The notes under the pieces: model-generated | Told to the model about the DNA's origin: nothing | The model's input: the letters and a program-made list of their open reading frames with translations, nothing else | Databases searched by the model: none | Program-made: the position numbers and the translations under genes | Assembly: GCA_009885425.1 (NCBI GenBank) | Contig: VFKS01000221.1 | Location: 1-18,940, forward strand | Length of the DNA: 18,940 nucleotides | Reading direction: 5' to 3' | Origin: Novosphingobium sp. | GTDB lineage: Bacteria > Pseudomonadota > Alphaproteobacteria > Sphingomonadales > Sphingomonadaceae | Shown here: in pieces, positions 18,074 to 18,940 of the stretch | How the letters are laid out: each line of letters opens with the position of its first letter | Position numbering within the stretch: the first letter of the stretch is position 1

Positions 18074-18694
18074 ATGACCGAACACCTTGGCATCATTGAA
18101 ATCCTTGGCATTGCCGGATCGGTCAGCCTGCTGTCAGGCTGGCGGCTTTATCTGACCGTGCTGGCCACGGGCCTGGCGATGAAATTCAATATGCTGCCGC
18201 TGCCCGAGCACTTGGCTTCGCTGCAAGTGCTGGCCAACCCGTGGGTGATGGGCGCGGCGGGAACTGCGGCTTTGCTCGAATTCTTTGCCGACAAGATCGC
18301 CTGGTTCGATACGATATGGGACACGATCCACACCTTCATCCGCCCGGTCGGCGGGGCGCTGTTGGCCTTGGCTGTGGTCGATCCGTCTGACCCGGCGACC
18401 CAAGTGATCGCCTTCCTGCTAGGCGGCGGGGCGAGTCTGCTCGCGCATGGCGGCAAGGCCGGAGCGCGGGCAGTGGTCAACACCAGCCCTGAACCGTTCA
18501 GCAATATTGCGGTTTCGGCGGTGGAAGACGTGGCGACCACCGGGCTGCTCTATCTTGCCTACAACTATCCCGAAGCCGCTGCCGCGGTTGCCGCAGTGCT
18601 CCTGGCACTGGCGGTCTGGCTAATGCTGCTTGCGCGGCGGGTGCTGAAAAAGCTGTTCGGCAAAACACCCACGCCGCCCGAATTGGGGGCCTAA
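18074..18694 (+). CDS. DUF4126 domain membrane protein
   Basis: Encodes 206 residues with several hydrophobic segments, including an N-terminal one (IIEILGIAGSVSLLSGW) and a C-terminal one (AAAVAAVLLALAVWLMLLA) followed by a basic tail RRVLKKLFGK. The conserved blocks FFADKIAWFD, IRPVGGALLALAVVDPSDP and VNTSPEPFSNIAVS identify the DUF4126 family, for which I know no demonstrated function. The ATG at 18074 is preferred over 18059 because GGGGAT lies seven bases upstream and the extra residues MGIAA are atypical. It follows the thiolase gene by 121 bp containing two hairpins. Its TAA stop overlaps the TAG stop of the convergent phaZ by 2 bp. Confidence 0.87.
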   Translation: MTEHLGIIEILGIAGSVSLLSGWRLYLTVLATGLAMKFNMLPLPEHLASLQVLANPWVMGAAGTAALLEFFADKIAWFDTIWDTIHTFIRPVGGALLALAVVDPSDPATQVIAFLLGGGASLLAHGGKAGARAVVNTSPEPFSNIAVSAVEDVATTGLLYLAYNYPEAAAAVAAVLLALAVWLMLLARRVLKKLFGKTPTPPELGA

Positions 18695-18940
18695 GCCACC
18701 GCCTTCAGCTTGACCTTGTCATGCTTGGCGATCCACGCATCCAGCAGCGGGGCGATTTTTGTCCGCCATTTGCTGCCGTTGAAGATGCCGTAATGGCCGA
18801 CTTCCGGGGCGAGGTGGTACTGCTTCTTCGTTTCCGAAAGGCCAGTGGTCAGCTTCAGTGCGGCCTTGGTCTGGCCAATCCCGGAAATGTCATCGCGCTC
18901 GCCTTCGACTGCCAGAATCGCGGTATCGGTGATCGCGCCC
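18691..18940 (-). CDS. phaZ: Intracellular polyhydroxyalkanoate depolymerase, C-terminal part (5' end outside window)
   Basis: The minus-strand frame is open from the right edge to TAG at 18691-18693, giving 82 residues. VEGERDDISGIGQT and VGHYGIFNGSKWR match the C-terminal domain of intracellular PHB depolymerases (PHB_depo_C), which hydrolyse stored polyester granules. The Asp of ERDD and the His of GHYG are the expected catalytic acid and base of the Cys/Ser-Asp-His triad. They are 33 residues apart, the same spacing I recall for Asp355 and His388 in Ralstonia PhaZ1. The nucleophile lies in the missing N-terminal part. The C terminus ends in a short basic tail (KHDKVKLKAVA). It converges on the DUF4126 gene with overlapping stops. 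With the maoC-like hydratase and the thiolase it suggests PHA turnover in this neighbourhood. Confidence 0.9.
   Translation of the reverse strand, partial: GAITDTAILAVEGERDDISGIGQTKAALKLTTGLSETKKQYHLAPEVGHYGIFNGSKWRTKIAPLLDAWIAKHDKVKLKAVA

Overview
The window looks like chromosomal DNA of an alphaproteobacterium of the order Sphingomonadales, most likely near Erythrobacteraceae or Sphingomonadaceae. This is inferred from the high G+C, the protein flavour (DUF4126, pirin, exosortase A-associated sugar genes) and the palindromic repeat whose core is CCCGGA-N5-TCCGGG. No phage, plasmid, IS transposase, CRISPR, tRNA or rRNA was seen. Most of the content is housekeeping metabolism; the interest lies in the surface-polysaccharide block at 10.3-16.1 kb and in the structured intergenic DNA.

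Layout. 1-1874: two acyl-CoA dehydrogenases facing each other with overlapping stop codons; the plus-strand one is cut by the window edge. 1875-2121: gene-free, with a tandem 10-bp repeat. 2122-3805: an ATP-grasp enzyme gene (minus) and a pirin/quercetinase gene (plus) leave a shared divergent promoter region. 3841-3859: a bidirectional terminator. 3886-9968 (minus): gltB-gltD, the two subunits of NADPH glutamate synthase, separated by 5 nt. 9969-10339: a 371-bp gap with the gltB leader, a good minus-strand terminator and a 143-nt multibranched inverted-repeat element. 10340-13454 (minus): an exosortase A-associated glycosyltransferase followed by a 608-residue two-TM, Pro/Ala-rich protein of unknown function. 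13521-16094 (plus, divergent): a 42-codon small ORF, an exosortase A-associated O-glycosylation/O-antigen ligase and an acyltransferase-3, all overlapping. 16211-17952 (plus): a MaoC-like hydratase and a thiolase, separated by a 24-bp inverted repeat. 17953-18073: two hairpins. 18074-18694: a DUF4126 membrane protein gene, converging on the 3' end of an intracellular polyhydroxyalkanoate depolymerase gene (phaZ) cut by the right edge.

How the genes work together. The acyl-CoA dehydrogenases, MaoC hydratase, thiolase and PhaZ fit acyl-CoA and PHA turnover. GltBD is the GOGAT half of ammonium assimilation. The glycosyltransferase, ligase and acyltransferase form a divergent envelope-polysaccharide module of the kind that accompanies exosortase A/PEP-CTERM systems, although no exosortase gene lies in this window.

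Most noteworthy: the 143-nt element at 10188-10330, whose 26-bp closing stem pairs completely only as minus-strand RNA; the short overlapping ORF at 13521-13649; and the unknown 608-residue protein with three RQVF motifs encoded beside the exosortase-type glycosyltransferase.
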